From Deltaproteobacteria bacterium GWC2_55_46 (GTDB lineage Bacteria > Desulfobacterota > GWC2-55-46), in NCBI GenBank assembly GCA_001595385.3, contig LVEI03000001.1, forward strand, positions 806,001 to 870,000: DNA of 64,000 nucleotides. Reading direction: 5' to 3'. Below are positions 38,734 through 47,355 of the stretch, piece after piece (position 1 is the first letter of the stretch; the number at the start of each line of letters is the position of its first letter). The notes under the pieces were generated by a model. That model was not told the origin of the DNA, searched no databases, and was given only the letters and a program-made list of their open reading frames with translations. A program made the position numbers and the translations under genes.

Positions 38734-39431
38734 ATGATGGTCTGTATATAGCTTTCTATCGACTCCCTGTCATCCTGCGGCATATCCGTAAAGACGAGCG
38801 CCATCCCTGGATGTGAAACAAGCCTTTTAAAGGGGTCACGTGGATTGGATATGATGCTCAACTCCCTGTTCACCTGAATATTGTAGATGACCCTCGCCCC
38901 TGTCGAGAGCTCTTTTTGCGTGCCTGGAATGGAGAAGCTCAGAGCGCATGCCGAGTTTACGGCAAGCGGGTTGAGGCTCATGACGAATATGCCGTCCCTG
39001 CTCAACATGGAGGCGAACGACTTCATTATCTTCTGGCCTGAGACAAGCGTTACCGGTATGCTGACGGGCACCCTCGGGTTCCTCTTGAGCATCTTGTCGT
39101 AGAAAAGAGCCTTGTTGAGCAGGAATACTATGTCCTCGGGCGGTGTCTCCGGCGTGATGACCCCTATGAGCCCTGCCTCCTTTAAGCCCTGAACGTCCTC
39201 CTGCGAAAGCGCCATGGCCGTATAGATGAGAAAGGGCCTTGCAGCCCCCAACTCTATTTCCTTGAGGCCGTCCATGCTCGCCACCCCTATTATCGGCAGG
39301 CTCTCCGGCTCAGAAGGAAGCCCCGTGCCCTGCCCTTTCTCCCGCAGAGCGAATCCGCATTCCTTAATAGCCTCTCTTAACCCGGCTGAAAAAGCATCCG
39401 TTGAGCCTGCGAGCACGACACAATATGACAT
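38730..39431 (-). CDS. PilZ-domain protein with degenerate receiver-like N-terminus
   Basis: A 233-residue protein. Residues 1-115 look like a receiver fold without the usual phospho-Asp, and the C-terminal ~110 residues look like a PilZ domain: RNPRVPVSIPVTL gives the RxxxR-type motif (R-N-P-R), SRDGIFV the second loop, and PGMALVFTDMPQDDRESIESYI the typical end. PilZ domains bind c-di-GMP; here the second motif is weak, so binding is uncertain. It lies 4 bases after the MinD-like gene and probably acts with it. Confidence 0.75.
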   Translation of the reverse strand: MSYCVVLAGSTDAFSAGLREAIKECGFALREKGQGTGLPSEPESLPIIGVASMDGLKEIELGAARPFLIYTAMALSQEDVQGLKEAGLIGVITPETPPEDIVFLLNKALFYDKMLKRNPRVPVSIPVTLVSGQKIMKSFASMLSRDGIFVMSLNPLAVNSACALSFSIPGTQKELSTGARVIYNIQVNRELSIISNPRDPFKRLVSHPGMALVFTDMPQDDRESIESYIQTII

Positions 39432-39435
39432 CGTC

Positions 39436-40683
39436 TTAACCCTGAATAGTTATTCTGTTCATCTTTACAGCCGCTATCGCGGCCTTGTGCTGCCGGGTAG
39501 CGAACTCTCTGAACCCCATGCCGGCCGCCCCTTCACCGGCATCCTTCCATCGGGTCCTCTTTGAGAAAAAGATCCTGCCGCCCTGATATATGACCGTCTC
39601 TATGAAAGGGTCGCCCCCGCCCTGGGCCTCTGTCTGCACATGGAAGACAGTACCAGAGTGGCTCACGTTATCGTTGAAGCCGAAGACCTCCTGCTCCGCT
39701 TGCGCTTCGGTCTTCTCGGAGAGCGAGCCTGCATCTTCCGGCTCGTTCACCGCCGCCTTAGAGGTACCACCTGAAAGGCCCTCAAGCCTGAACAGGTTCT
39801 GCACAATCGACTCTACATCCGAGTGCGCGTCAGAGGCGGATGGATCGAGCATGAACGGGCACATCTTGCGGGCAGCCGCCTTGACCGAAGGCCTTGAGAA
39901 GAGCGCCCCCAGGAAATCCGTCTCCAGGCCCAGAAACGTCTTGGCCGCGCCCTTGAAGGCGTCTACCACCTTGAGGTCGTCCTTCGACTGAGCCATGTTG
40001 AGAAGGAGCCTGGGCCTGAACCCCTTTATCTCTGAGACGGCTCTGGCCGCGGCATCCCGGTCATAAGCGGCTATCCTCTCGCATAGGTCTGAAAATGATT
40101 TGACGGCGCGCTCGCTCCTTACGTCGGTTGCTTCCTTTACGAGCTCGGTGAGACGCGGGTCATCTGAAAAGAGCCTCTGCAGCCTCCTGTACACGAAGCT
40201 CTTGAGGAATATGTAGGCGTTCTGGATGGCGGCGGGCTCAGGCACCAGGACCACTATGCCTTCGTTCGAGAGCGCGAAAAAATCAAGGACGTTGTAGGAA
40301 GAACCGGCGCCAAGGTCAACGATAATATACTCCGCGCCAAGGTTCCTGATGCCTTTTATGAGCTTCTGTTTTTGCGCGTAGGCCGGGTTCGCTATCCCCA
40401 GGAACTCGCCTGCCCCGCATATGAGCTTCAGGTTGGGCAGAGGGGTCGCTACCGCGGCCTCCCCGAGGTCTTTTATACGGCCCTTGAGAAAATCATCCAG
40501 ACCGGCAGGAGGGTATCTGACGCCGAAATAGGTATGAAGGTTCGCTCCGCCCAGGTCCGCGTCGACAAGGATGACCTCCTTGCCGGCCCTGGCAAGGGCG
40601 CAACCTATATTGGCGGTCATGACGCTTTTTCCTATGCCGCCTTTACCCCCGCCCACAGACCATATGGCCTTGTTTGACGCCAT
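39436..40683 (-). CDS. MinD/FlhG-like ATPase with a C-terminal extension
   Basis: A 415-residue protein. Residues 1-290 form a MinD/ParA-type ATPase with the deviant P-loop GGKGGIGKS (12-20), VDADLGGANLHTYFG and VDLGAGSSYNVLDFF, closest to the FlhG/FleN-type ATPases. After an acidic linker, residues ~335-405 form a second small domain (FHVQTEAQGGGDPFIETVIYQGG and RIFFSKRTRW in adjoining positions) like the FHVQTED-type modules seen in deltaproteobacterial PilZ/TPR proteins. It probably controls the number or place of a polar structure; the PilZ partner follows. Confidence 0.8.
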   Translation of the reverse strand: MASNKAIWSVGGGKGGIGKSVMTANIGCALARAGKEVILVDADLGGANLHTYFGVRYPPAGLDDFLKGRIKDLGEAAVATPLPNLKLICGAGEFLGIANPAYAQKQKLIKGIRNLGAEYIIVDLGAGSSYNVLDFFALSNEGIVVLVPEPAAIQNAYIFLKSFVYRRLQRLFSDDPRLTELVKEATDVRSERAVKSFSDLCERIAAYDRDAAARAVSEIKGFRPRLLLNMAQSKDDLKVVDAFKGAAKTFLGLETDFLGALFSRPSVKAAARKMCPFMLDPSASDAHSDVESIVQNLFRLEGLSGGTSKAAVNEPEDAGSLSEKTEAQAEQEVFGFNDNVSHSGTVFHVQTEAQGGGDPFIETVIYQGGRIFFSKRTRWKDAGEGAAGMGFREFATRQHKAAIAAVKMNRITIQG

Positions 40684-40855
40684 GAGCCCTAAAATATACC
40701 CTTTAGGCGTGAATTGTCAATAATATTGAAGCTCCTGCAGGAAGCTGCGGAAGTCTTCGGCATGGAAGGAAAAAACTGTTACGATTCGATAACTTTACCA
40801 CGAAGTCGACCGCGGGTGCGCTCGCGATCATATTGAAGGCCAGCGGCTTAAAACC

Positions 40856-40884
40856 TTGACAAGCACGCGGACTGTATAGTAAAA
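40856..40884 (+). promoter_or_regulatory. Candidate promoter of the triheme cytochrome gene
   Basis: TTGACA (40856-40861) with possible -10 elements TATAGT (40875-40880, spacer only 13) or GTAAAA (40879-40884, spacer 17). The region 40862-40920 is AT-rich. The choice of -10 is uncertain. Confidence 0.4.
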
Positions 40885-40939
40885 AGATATATGGTCCGGA
40901 AAATATAAAAAATGCAACCGCCCCAAGAAGGTATCCCGA

Positions 40940-41563
40940 TTGAAGCCCCTTCCCCGACCCCAGAGCCTCCTCGCCATGCTGACATTCACGGCCATCTCCA
41001 TACTGTTGCTTGGCTGCGGAGAGTCGCTGGAGGTCCTCGTAAATCCCAACGCGCCTCAGAAGAAAGTTGAAGAGTTCAAAAACTCTGATGATTACTATGA
41101 CAAGTTCTTCAATGAGATCAAACACAGGGCTTCCATCAAGGAAGGCACTTCGGAGATCCTTGCCCTTGACGTCATGCCCAAGGACCCTTCAGGGAACGTA
41201 AACTGGACAGCCGCGGTCGTAGGCGGCTATATAGACCCCAGGGGGGCCATATACGAAGAGGAAGCGGCTGACGAACCGCCCTTTAACCTCAACATATTTA
41301 TGGAAGCCAAGGTCCCGCTCATGTCCAACGTCATATTCCCCCACTCCGTGCATACATACTGGTTGAGCTGCAACAACTGCCACCCCAAGATATTCATACC
41401 CGAGGCGGGGGCCAACCCTATCACCATGGACGAGATATTCCAGGGGCAGTGGTGCGGAAGGTGCCACGGCAAGGTGGCTTTTACATTCTGGCCCCGTGAC
41501 AACTGCGTAAGATGCCACGCGATCCTCAAAGGACAGTCCCTTGAGAAAGAGCGGTGGAGGTAA
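40940..41563 (+). CDS. Triheme c7-type cytochrome lipoprotein
   Basis: A 207-residue lipoprotein with lipobox LLGC (Cys26). The N-terminal ~110 residues are haem-free. The C-terminal part has three haem sites CNNCH (144-148), CGRCH (172-176) and CVRCH (189-193), with an FPHSVH segment before the first that can give a distal His, as in c7 triheme domains. It would be anchored to a membrane facing the periplasm or the outside. It starts with TTG at 40940 after AAGAAGG. It opens the envelope redox region. Confidence 0.85.
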   Translation: MKPLPRPQSLLAMLTFTAISILLLGCGESLEVLVNPNAPQKKVEEFKNSDDYYDKFFNEIKHRASIKEGTSEILALDVMPKDPSGNVNWTAAVVGGYIDPRGAIYEEEAADEPPFNLNIFMEAKVPLMSNVIFPHSVHTYWLSCNNCHPKIFIPEAGANPITMDEIFQGQWCGRCHGKVAFTFWPRDNCVRCHAILKGQSLEKERWR

Positions 41564-41616
41564 TCGGTCCTGAAGATCCCTGAAAACACGCGCTCAGGTG
41601 ATGACGCAATCAGGTC

Positions 41617-41646
41617 TTGACTTAGCCGGATTCAGCGTTGTAATAT
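41617..41646 (+). promoter_or_regulatory. Candidate sigma-70 promoter of the NHL-propeller gene
   Basis: TTGACT (41617-41622), an 18-base spacer and TAATAT (41641-41646), about 80 bases before the gene start at 41728. Confidence 0.5.
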
Positions 41647-41727
41647 TTTAAATGGCAATCAGACCCACCGGCTTATAGTTTCAGCTCCAGCGGGAGCACA
41701 TCTCCTGAAACAAACGAGGAAATCAAG

Positions 41728-42768
41728 ATGAGTAAATTTCTAAAAAGGCTTTTGTTGGTCTTTGCCGTCCCGGCTGTCCTTTTCGGGTGCGCCGCCCCGC
41801 CTCTGCCGGACGTAGCATGGCCGGAACCACCTGACCAGCCCAGGATAAAATTTGTACGGGCGCTTCGCGGCAGCGCGGATTTCTCATCGGGCGGGGTTGC
41901 GGTCGATATACTGCTCGGGTCCGGGCAAGGGAATAACCTTAAAAAGCCCATGGGCGTTCACGCGGATAAGAACGGGAAAGTATACGTGACCGACACCGCG
42001 GCCGCCGACGTCTTCGTATTCGACACCAAGAACTCGAAGATGACCACACTTGTCGAGATGGGGGCAAGGGGATTCTTCAAGCCCATAAGCGTCACCACGG
42101 ACAACAAGGGCAGGATCTTCGTAACCGACTCTCAGGTAGACAAGGTAGCCGTACTTGATCAAACGGGCAAGATGATCCAGAACCTTCAGCCCGCAGAGCC
42201 TTTCCAGCAGCCTACCGGGGTGGTGGCGGATGACGCCAACAACAGGCTCTATGTGACCGATACGCATTCTCATGACATAAGAGTCTTTGAGCTTGACACG
42301 CTGAAGCCGTTAAAAACGATAGGCAAACGGGGCAAGGAAGAGGGCGAATTCAACTTCCCCTCTCATATCAGCGTGGACAATAAAGGGAACCTTTATGTAG
42401 TCGACACCATGAACGGCAGGCTGCAGGTCTTCGACGTTGACGGCAAGTTCATCAGGGCCTTCGGCCAGTTCGGTGACTCCGCAGGCATGTTCGCCAGGCC
42501 AAAGGGCGTAGGGGTCGACAGCGAGGGGCATATATTCATAGTGGACGCGGCCTTCAACAACGTCCAGATATTCGATATCGAAGGGCAGATACTCATGTCC
42601 TTCTCCTCCTATGGCGCCGACAGAGGACAGTTGATTCTGCCTGCCGGCCTCTCTATCGATAATGAAGACTATATATACGTAGTTGACTCCTGGAACAGAA
42701 GGGTCAATGTGTACGAATATGTCGGCGAGAAATCAAAGGCCAGGGAGGCCTCCAAGGCAAAAAAATAA
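41728..42768 (+). CDS. NHL-repeat six-bladed beta-propeller lipoprotein
   Basis: A 346-residue lipoprotein with lipobox VLFGC (Cys21). About six repeats of the NHL type follow, each with the pattern P-x-GV-x-VD-x-x-G-x-(I/L)-(Y/F)-V-x-D (for example PTGVVADDANNRLYVTD and PKGVGVDSEGHIFIVD). Such propellers bind proteins or glycans. A terminator follows directly. Its setting between cytochrome genes is common in cytochrome-rich deltaproteobacteria, from recollection, but its function is not known. Confidence 0.88.
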   Translation: MSKFLKRLLLVFAVPAVLFGCAAPPLPDVAWPEPPDQPRIKFVRALRGSADFSSGGVAVDILLGSGQGNNLKKPMGVHADKNGKVYVTDTAAADVFVFDTKNSKMTTLVEMGARGFFKPISVTTDNKGRIFVTDSQVDKVAVLDQTGKMIQNLQPAEPFQQPTGVVADDANNRLYVTDTHSHDIRVFELDTLKPLKTIGKRGKEEGEFNFPSHISVDNKGNLYVVDTMNGRLQVFDVDGKFIRAFGQFGDSAGMFARPKGVGVDSEGHIFIVDAAFNNVQIFDIEGQILMSFSSYGADRGQLILPAGLSIDNEDYIYVVDSWNRRVNVYEYVGEKSKAREASKAKK

Positions 42769-43139
42769 TGACGGGCTTTTAATCAAAAAAGCCGCTCCGC
42801 AGGGGGCGGCTTTTTTTATTCCAGGGGAATAGAGCCCGTTTGCGCAGACCAGAGACGATTCTTCATGGGTGCCCTGGGAGTCCTCCAGCGACTACGGCAG
42901 GCGGATCGCTCACGAGGACTGAGTCGCCAGCGTCCCACCTTGCCTACTATTAAAATTTTTTAATAATCGTATAATCGATGTTTTAAGCAATAAGGGGTAA
43001 AATAGCCTCGCTTTTCAACACAACTCAGGGGGCGCGGGCATGCCTTCAAATAGCACCTGAAAAGACAGGAATTTAGTTTTTTTCTTCAGCGACTTTATAT
43101 TATAATGCAACTTAACAAAAACCGGAGGTCTAAGAAACC
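42769..43139. other. Gap with terminator and structured sequence upstream of the PPIase operon
   Basis: About 370 bases. It contains the terminator at 42789-42817, a GC-rich stretch with nested inverted repeats (42879-42927), an AT-rich tract with ATTAAAA/TTTTAAT symmetry (42949-42965), and close to the gene a TATAAT hexamer (43101-43106) that is a fair -10 for the PPIase gene. CGGAGG lies at about 43123-43128. No gene is visible. Confidence 0.45.
42789..42817 (+). terminator. Intrinsic terminator after the NHL-propeller gene
   Basis: AAGCCGCTCC (42789-42798), a GCAG loop and GGGGCGGCTT (42803-42812), with one G-T pair, then a T run to 42817. Confidence 0.92.
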
Positions 43140-44135
43140 ATGCGCCTATCAAAGGTGTTTTTCATAACGTCGATCTTTGCGGCATTTTTATCTTTTTCCA
43201 GCGCCAAAGCTACTGAGCCGAGCGATACCGACGTGATCGTGAAGGTAAACGGCCATGAGATCACCAGGGAAAATATCGACTCGACTATCAACATGATGCT
43301 TCCGCTGGTAACCTATCACCAGACGATACCAGACGCGAAATACGATGAGATACGGCAGAAGGCCATACACACGCTGATAGACAACGAGCTTATCTACGAA
43401 TACGCCATCGCGAACAAGCTTGATAAAGTCGACAAAAAAGAGGTCGATAAGCAATTAAAGGAGATCAGGAAAAAACTCCCGCCTGGCGAGACCCTTCAAA
43501 AGGTGCTCAAAAGAAGCAATCTGACTCTGGATGAGCTCAAGAACACGTTCAAGAAAAACACGGTCATAACCAAGATCCGGAAGTCAAAGGCCGAGGAGTT
43601 CAAGAAAAACGCGGAGACAACGGTAACAGAGCAGTTCATGAAGGACTATTACAACAACAACCTCAATAAATTCAAGGAACCCGAGCGCGTGCACCTGAGT
43701 TCCATACTTATCAAGGCTGACCCGTCAGGCGGACAGAAGGTCTGGAATGAATCGAAGAAAAAAGCCGATGGGATCCTTGAGCTTGTGAAATCAGGCCAGG
43801 ACTTTGCCAAGCTGGCGCAAGAGCACTCGGAAGACCCTACCGCAAAGGATGGCGGCGACATGGGCTGGGCCCATGTCGGCAGCATTTCAGAGGAGATAGG
43901 GGCGGCCATAGAGGGCGTGAATACCGGAGAGGTCGTAGGGCCTGTGATGGACATGTACGGGTATCATCTGGTCAAGATCGAGGAAAGAGTACCCTCCACC
44001 CAGAAAGCGTTTGAGTCCCTTAACATTGATAAGCTAAAGACGGAGCTCATTGAAAAAGAGAAGAAAGAAGCCATGAAAAAGTGGCTGAAAGGCCTCAACG
44101 ATTCCGCCAAGGTCGAATACCTTGAGCAGAAGTAA
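43140..44135 (+). CDS. Exported parvulin-type peptidyl-prolyl isomerase (PpiC/SurA-like)
   Basis: A 331-residue periplasmic chaperone. A signal peptide ends near residue 24 (AKAT). An N-terminal SurA-like helical region (about 30-170) is followed by one parvulin domain (about 175-285) with RVHLSSILIKA, FAKLAQEHSEDPTAKDGGDMGWA and GPVMDMYGYHLVKIEER. No Cys lipobox, so it is soluble or anchored by the signal. It opens the operon that carries the cytochrome and FGE-like genes, and may help fold those proteins. Confidence 0.9.
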   Translation: MRLSKVFFITSIFAAFLSFSSAKATEPSDTDVIVKVNGHEITRENIDSTINMMLPLVTYHQTIPDAKYDEIRQKAIHTLIDNELIYEYAIANKLDKVDKKEVDKQLKEIRKKLPPGETLQKVLKRSNLTLDELKNTFKKNTVITKIRKSKAEEFKKNAETTVTEQFMKDYYNNNLNKFKEPERVHLSSILIKADPSGGQKVWNESKKKADGILELVKSGQDFAKLAQEHSEDPTAKDGGDMGWAHVGSISEEIGAAIEGVNTGEVVGPVMDMYGYHLVKIEERVPSTQKAFESLNIDKLKTELIEKEKKEAMKKWLKGLNDSAKVEYLEQK

Positions 44136-44166
44136 TATCAAAACATCCAAAGGCTAGAGAGCGCGT

Positions 44167-44688
44167 ATGAGAATGAGAACGATAAACAGTAAAAAACCGG
44201 CTGGCATCTGGCTTGCCGCCCTGTTCCTCCCTTTGGTAGCGGCCGTGACGTTCGGGTGCTCGGGAGGTGACACCGGCTCGAAGCCTGAATCCTTAAACGC
44301 GAAAACGACAGCGTCAAAGCCTGAAAAAATCGACCTGGAGCAGGGCAAGGAGATCTACTTCAAGTACTGCCATTTCTGCCACGGCCAGAAAGGGTACGGG
44401 GACGGTCCGGTTGGGATCGCTTTATCACCGCACCCTGCCAACTTCGTTGAGGACAGGAAGAGGATGGACAAAACGGACGAGGAGATGTTCCGGTCGATTA
44501 CCGCCGGCATACACAAGGACATAGGCGGAGAGGCCATGTCGATGCCAAGGTGGCAGGAGATACTCACGGACGCCGAACGCTGGAACGTGCTGGCTTACAT
44601 AAGATTCCTTGAACAGGAGGGCCTGAAGGCCGCAGAGGCAAAAGAACTTACGCCCTCAGGACGGACGGGAAAAACTGATGCGCGATAG
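44167..44688 (+). CDS. Monohaem class I cytochrome c lipoprotein
   Basis: A 173-residue lipoprotein with lipobox TFGC (Cys31). The cytochrome domain starts near residue 57 (DLEQGKEIYFKYCHFCHG) with the haem site CHFCH at 68-72; M in MSMPRWQ (about 122-126) is the likely sixth ligand. It follows the PPIase gene by 31 bases and overlaps the next gene by 11 bases. It probably shuttles electrons at the membrane surface to the dihaem-FGE protein encoded next. Confidence 0.88.
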   Translation: MRMRTINSKKPAGIWLAALFLPLVAAVTFGCSGGDTGSKPESLNAKTTASKPEKIDLEQGKEIYFKYCHFCHGQKGYGDGPVGIALSPHPANFVEDRKRMDKTDEEMFRSITAGIHKDIGGEAMSMPRWQEILTDAERWNVLAYIRFLEQEGLKAAEAKELTPSGRTGKTDAR

Positions 44689-45691
44689 TCATAAGGTAAT
44701 ATCTACAGCCTTGTTCTCCCTGTGCCTAATGGCCGGCGTGAACTCATATGCCAACCAGAGCCAGGAATACGACCCCGTAACCGGCGAACCTGACTGTACC
44801 AAATGCCATACCTCCGACAGGAGATACTCGATCGACTACACCAGGGACGATACCTGCGTGGGATGCCATGGCCCCGGCTTGAGCGAAAATTATATTGACA
44901 TAAATGAACGGTACGGCTCGCCCCATGCCACTGCCGAGATGGAACGGTACGCCAGGGCGGAGAAGGCCTCTGCCAAGGACAAAAAATCATCGAGGCCGAC
45001 GAAGGGCCCAAAAGATATGGTGCTTGTGCCTGCGGGTGAGTTTACCATGGGCGCGAACGACTGGTGGCCCAAGAGTCAGCCAGCTCACAAGCTGAACATG
45101 GATTCATTCTACATAGACATATACGAGGTCACAAACAAAAGATACATGGTCTTTGTCGACGCAACCGGACGCCCGGCCCCAAGCCACTGGACAGGCGGGC
45201 GCATCCCTGAGGGCAAGGAAAACCACCCGGTAATATACGTGACCTGGGCCGATGCCGACGCCTTCTGCAAGTGGGAGGGCAAGAGGCTTCCCACGGAGCA
45301 GGAATGGGAAAAAGCCGCCAGGGGTACCGATGCAAGGACCTTCCCGTGGGGGACTAAATTTGACAAGAACAAGGGCAACACCCCCCAGTACGGCAACGAA
45401 GACACCATGCCGGTCGGAAGCTTTGAGAACGGCAAGAGCCCTTACGGCATCTACGACATGGCGGGAAACGCCTTCGAATGGACGGACAACTGGTTCAAGC
45501 CTTACGCCGGGAACACCCACCATGACGAGAACTACGGCGAGAAGTACAAGGTGCTCAAAGGCGGGTCCTGGTACGACTGTACGTACTACAAGTGCGGCAT
45601 AAGCGCCCCCGCGTTCAACAGGATATTCTTCCATCCCCTGACGAAGAACAACAACTTCGGCTTCAGGTGCGCCAAAGGCGCGAAGGAATGA
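44678..45691 (+). CDS. Dihaem cytochrome fused to a formylglycine-generating-enzyme (SUMF1) domain
   Basis: A 337-residue exported protein. After a signal peptide (cleavage near residue 25) come two haem sites, CTKCH (40-44) and CVGCH (60-64), then a charged linker and an FGE-sulfatase domain (about 113-335: MVLVPAGEFTMG, RLPTEQEWEKAARG, YGIYDMAGNAFEW, LKGGSWYD). Two cysteines, C301 and C306 (C-x4-C), lie after KGGSW, at about one residue's shift from the catalytic pair of true FGEs. I therefore cannot call it an active sulfatase activator, but the pair is notable. The ATG at 44678 overlaps the upstream cytochrome gene. Confidence 0.85.
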   Translation: MRDSHKVISTALFSLCLMAGVNSYANQSQEYDPVTGEPDCTKCHTSDRRYSIDYTRDDTCVGCHGPGLSENYIDINERYGSPHATAEMERYARAEKASAKDKKSSRPTKGPKDMVLVPAGEFTMGANDWWPKSQPAHKLNMDSFYIDIYEVTNKRYMVFVDATGRPAPSHWTGGRIPEGKENHPVIYVTWADADAFCKWEGKRLPTEQEWEKAARGTDARTFPWGTKFDKNKGNTPQYGNEDTMPVGSFENGKSPYGIYDMAGNAFEWTDNWFKPYAGNTHHDENYGEKYKVLKGGSWYDCTYYKCGISAPAFNRIFFHPLTKNNNFGFRCAKGAKE

Positions 45692-45697
45692 TCCGGG

Positions 45698-47281
45698 ATG
45701 GAAGGGCCTGAACTCAAGCGGCAAGTGTCCGCAAGCAGATACCTGGTTTTCACCGCCTTTATATGCGGCGCGATAGTAATGGTCCTGGAGCTACTTGGCT
45801 CGAGGATCATAGGGCCTCCATTCGGCGTAAGCCTTTTCGTGTGGACGTCGCTCATAACCGTCACGCTCGTCTCGCTCGCCCTCGGGTACTGGTTCGGAGG
45901 AAAGCTCGCGGACAGGAAGACGAGCCATACAGCGCTCTTCACGGCCATACTCCTCGCTGGCCTCTTCGTGCTCTCTATTCCGCTCACAAAGGGCGTTGTC
46001 ATAGACAATGCCCTCATCCTGGGTCTCAGGGCAGGGTCGCTTGCAAGCTCCGCGGCCCTTTTCGGGCCTCCCCTTTTCCTGCTCGGGATGGTGAGCCCCT
46101 TTACAGTCAAGCTATATATGGACGATGGAATGGGGGTCGGCAGGACCGTCGGCTGGCTCTACGCTGTCTCCACCTTCGGCAGCTTTCTGGGCACGGTCCT
46201 CACAGGCTTTATCCTGATACCGAGCCTCGGCGTAAACAACATCATCTACCTCTCGGCCCTGGTCCTCGTCGCTTTATCCGCGGGGTACTGGGTGTTTTTC
46301 AGGAAGAAAGCCCTGGCTGCCGCGCTCATAGCGCTCCCGGTCCTGTTCTTCCTCGCGCCTGAGGAACTTCCTTCCGTTGTGAGGCCCGACGGCACAAAGG
46401 TATCGATTATCTCAGCCAGGGACAGCGCCTACGGGCAGATAAAGATAGTCGATTACTCCTACGGCGGAGTGACATTAAGGGAATTCCTCCTTGAGAATAT
46501 GATCCAGGGTGCCATCGATGTCAACACTGGCCTTTCGATATCAAAGTACACATATTACTCCGAGCAGATAGCGATGGGGTACAAGCCTGACTCAAGGCGC
46601 GCCCTTGTCATAGGCCTCGGCAGCGGGATAGTCCCGAAGAGATTCGCCTCGCACGGCATAAAGACGGACGTGGTGGAGATTGACCCGGGCGTGGTGGACG
46701 CGGCTGCAAAATACTTTTCTTACGACCCCTTAACGCATGACACCTACATAGAGGACGGAAGATATTTTCTCAAGTCTCCCGGGGACGACTACGACATCAT
46801 CTTTCTCGACGCCTTCTCCGGAGACACCCCGCCAAGCCACCTCGTGAGCGTCGAGGCGTTCGAGCTTATGAAAAAAAGGCTCTCCCGTGACGGCATCCTC
46901 ATCATGAACTTTATCGGCGAGAACCGGGCCAGCAACCCGATAGTGCCCTCTATGGTCCAGAATACCCTTAAAAGGGTATTCCGTCACGTGGACATATATA
47001 CCTCGCCCGGTTATTTTTCCGAGACGCCTCATGTGCTGAACATGATATTCGTGGCTTTCGATGACGAAAGGGCCGTTAATACCGGCTTTCTCCCGGACAA
47101 CGTTTATCCGCCGATCGTACAGGACCTCAAGGGCCTTTACTCCAGGAAGGTATCGCTTAAACAGGCGGATCTTGTTTTTACCGACGATTACAACCCTATC
47201 GACTTCTACGACATCGAGACAAGGGAGCTCTTCAGGAAAACCGTTATATCGAACACCGACAGGGCGATATTCATTTATTGA
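45698..47281 (+). CDS. Membrane-fused spermidine synthase-like protein
   Basis: A 527-residue protein. About six to seven membrane helices (residues 10-225) are followed by a spermidine-synthase-type methyltransferase-fold domain from ~230. The domain has ALVIGLGSGIVPKRF, VVEIDPGVVDAA and LDAFSGDTPPSHL; the last holds the Asp of the catalytic motif. The true substrate of this fused family is unclear: it may aminopropylate an envelope molecule instead of making free spermidine. It lies 6 bases after the dihaem-FGE gene and so belongs to the same operon. Confidence 0.85.
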   Translation: MEGPELKRQVSASRYLVFTAFICGAIVMVLELLGSRIIGPPFGVSLFVWTSLITVTLVSLALGYWFGGKLADRKTSHTALFTAILLAGLFVLSIPLTKGVVIDNALILGLRAGSLASSAALFGPPLFLLGMVSPFTVKLYMDDGMGVGRTVGWLYAVSTFGSFLGTVLTGFILIPSLGVNNIIYLSALVLVALSAGYWVFFRKKALAAALIALPVLFFLAPEELPSVVRPDGTKVSIISARDSAYGQIKIVDYSYGGVTLREFLLENMIQGAIDVNTGLSISKYTYYSEQIAMGYKPDSRRALVIGLGSGIVPKRFASHGIKTDVVEIDPGVVDAAAKYFSYDPLTHDTYIEDGRYFLKSPGDDYDIIFLDAFSGDTPPSHLVSVEAFELMKKRLSRDGILIMNFIGENRASNPIVPSMVQNTLKRVFRHVDIYTSPGYFSETPHVLNMIFVAFDDERAVNTGFLPDNVYPPIVQDLKGLYSRKVSLKQADLVFTDDYNPIDFYDIETRELFRKTVISNTDRAIFIY

Positions 47282-47355
47282 CCACGGGATATCCGGGGTA
47301 AAAGTTTTTTTTCGGAAGGGCTTGCCCTATCCATCCAAGCCAGGAGGTTATTGAA

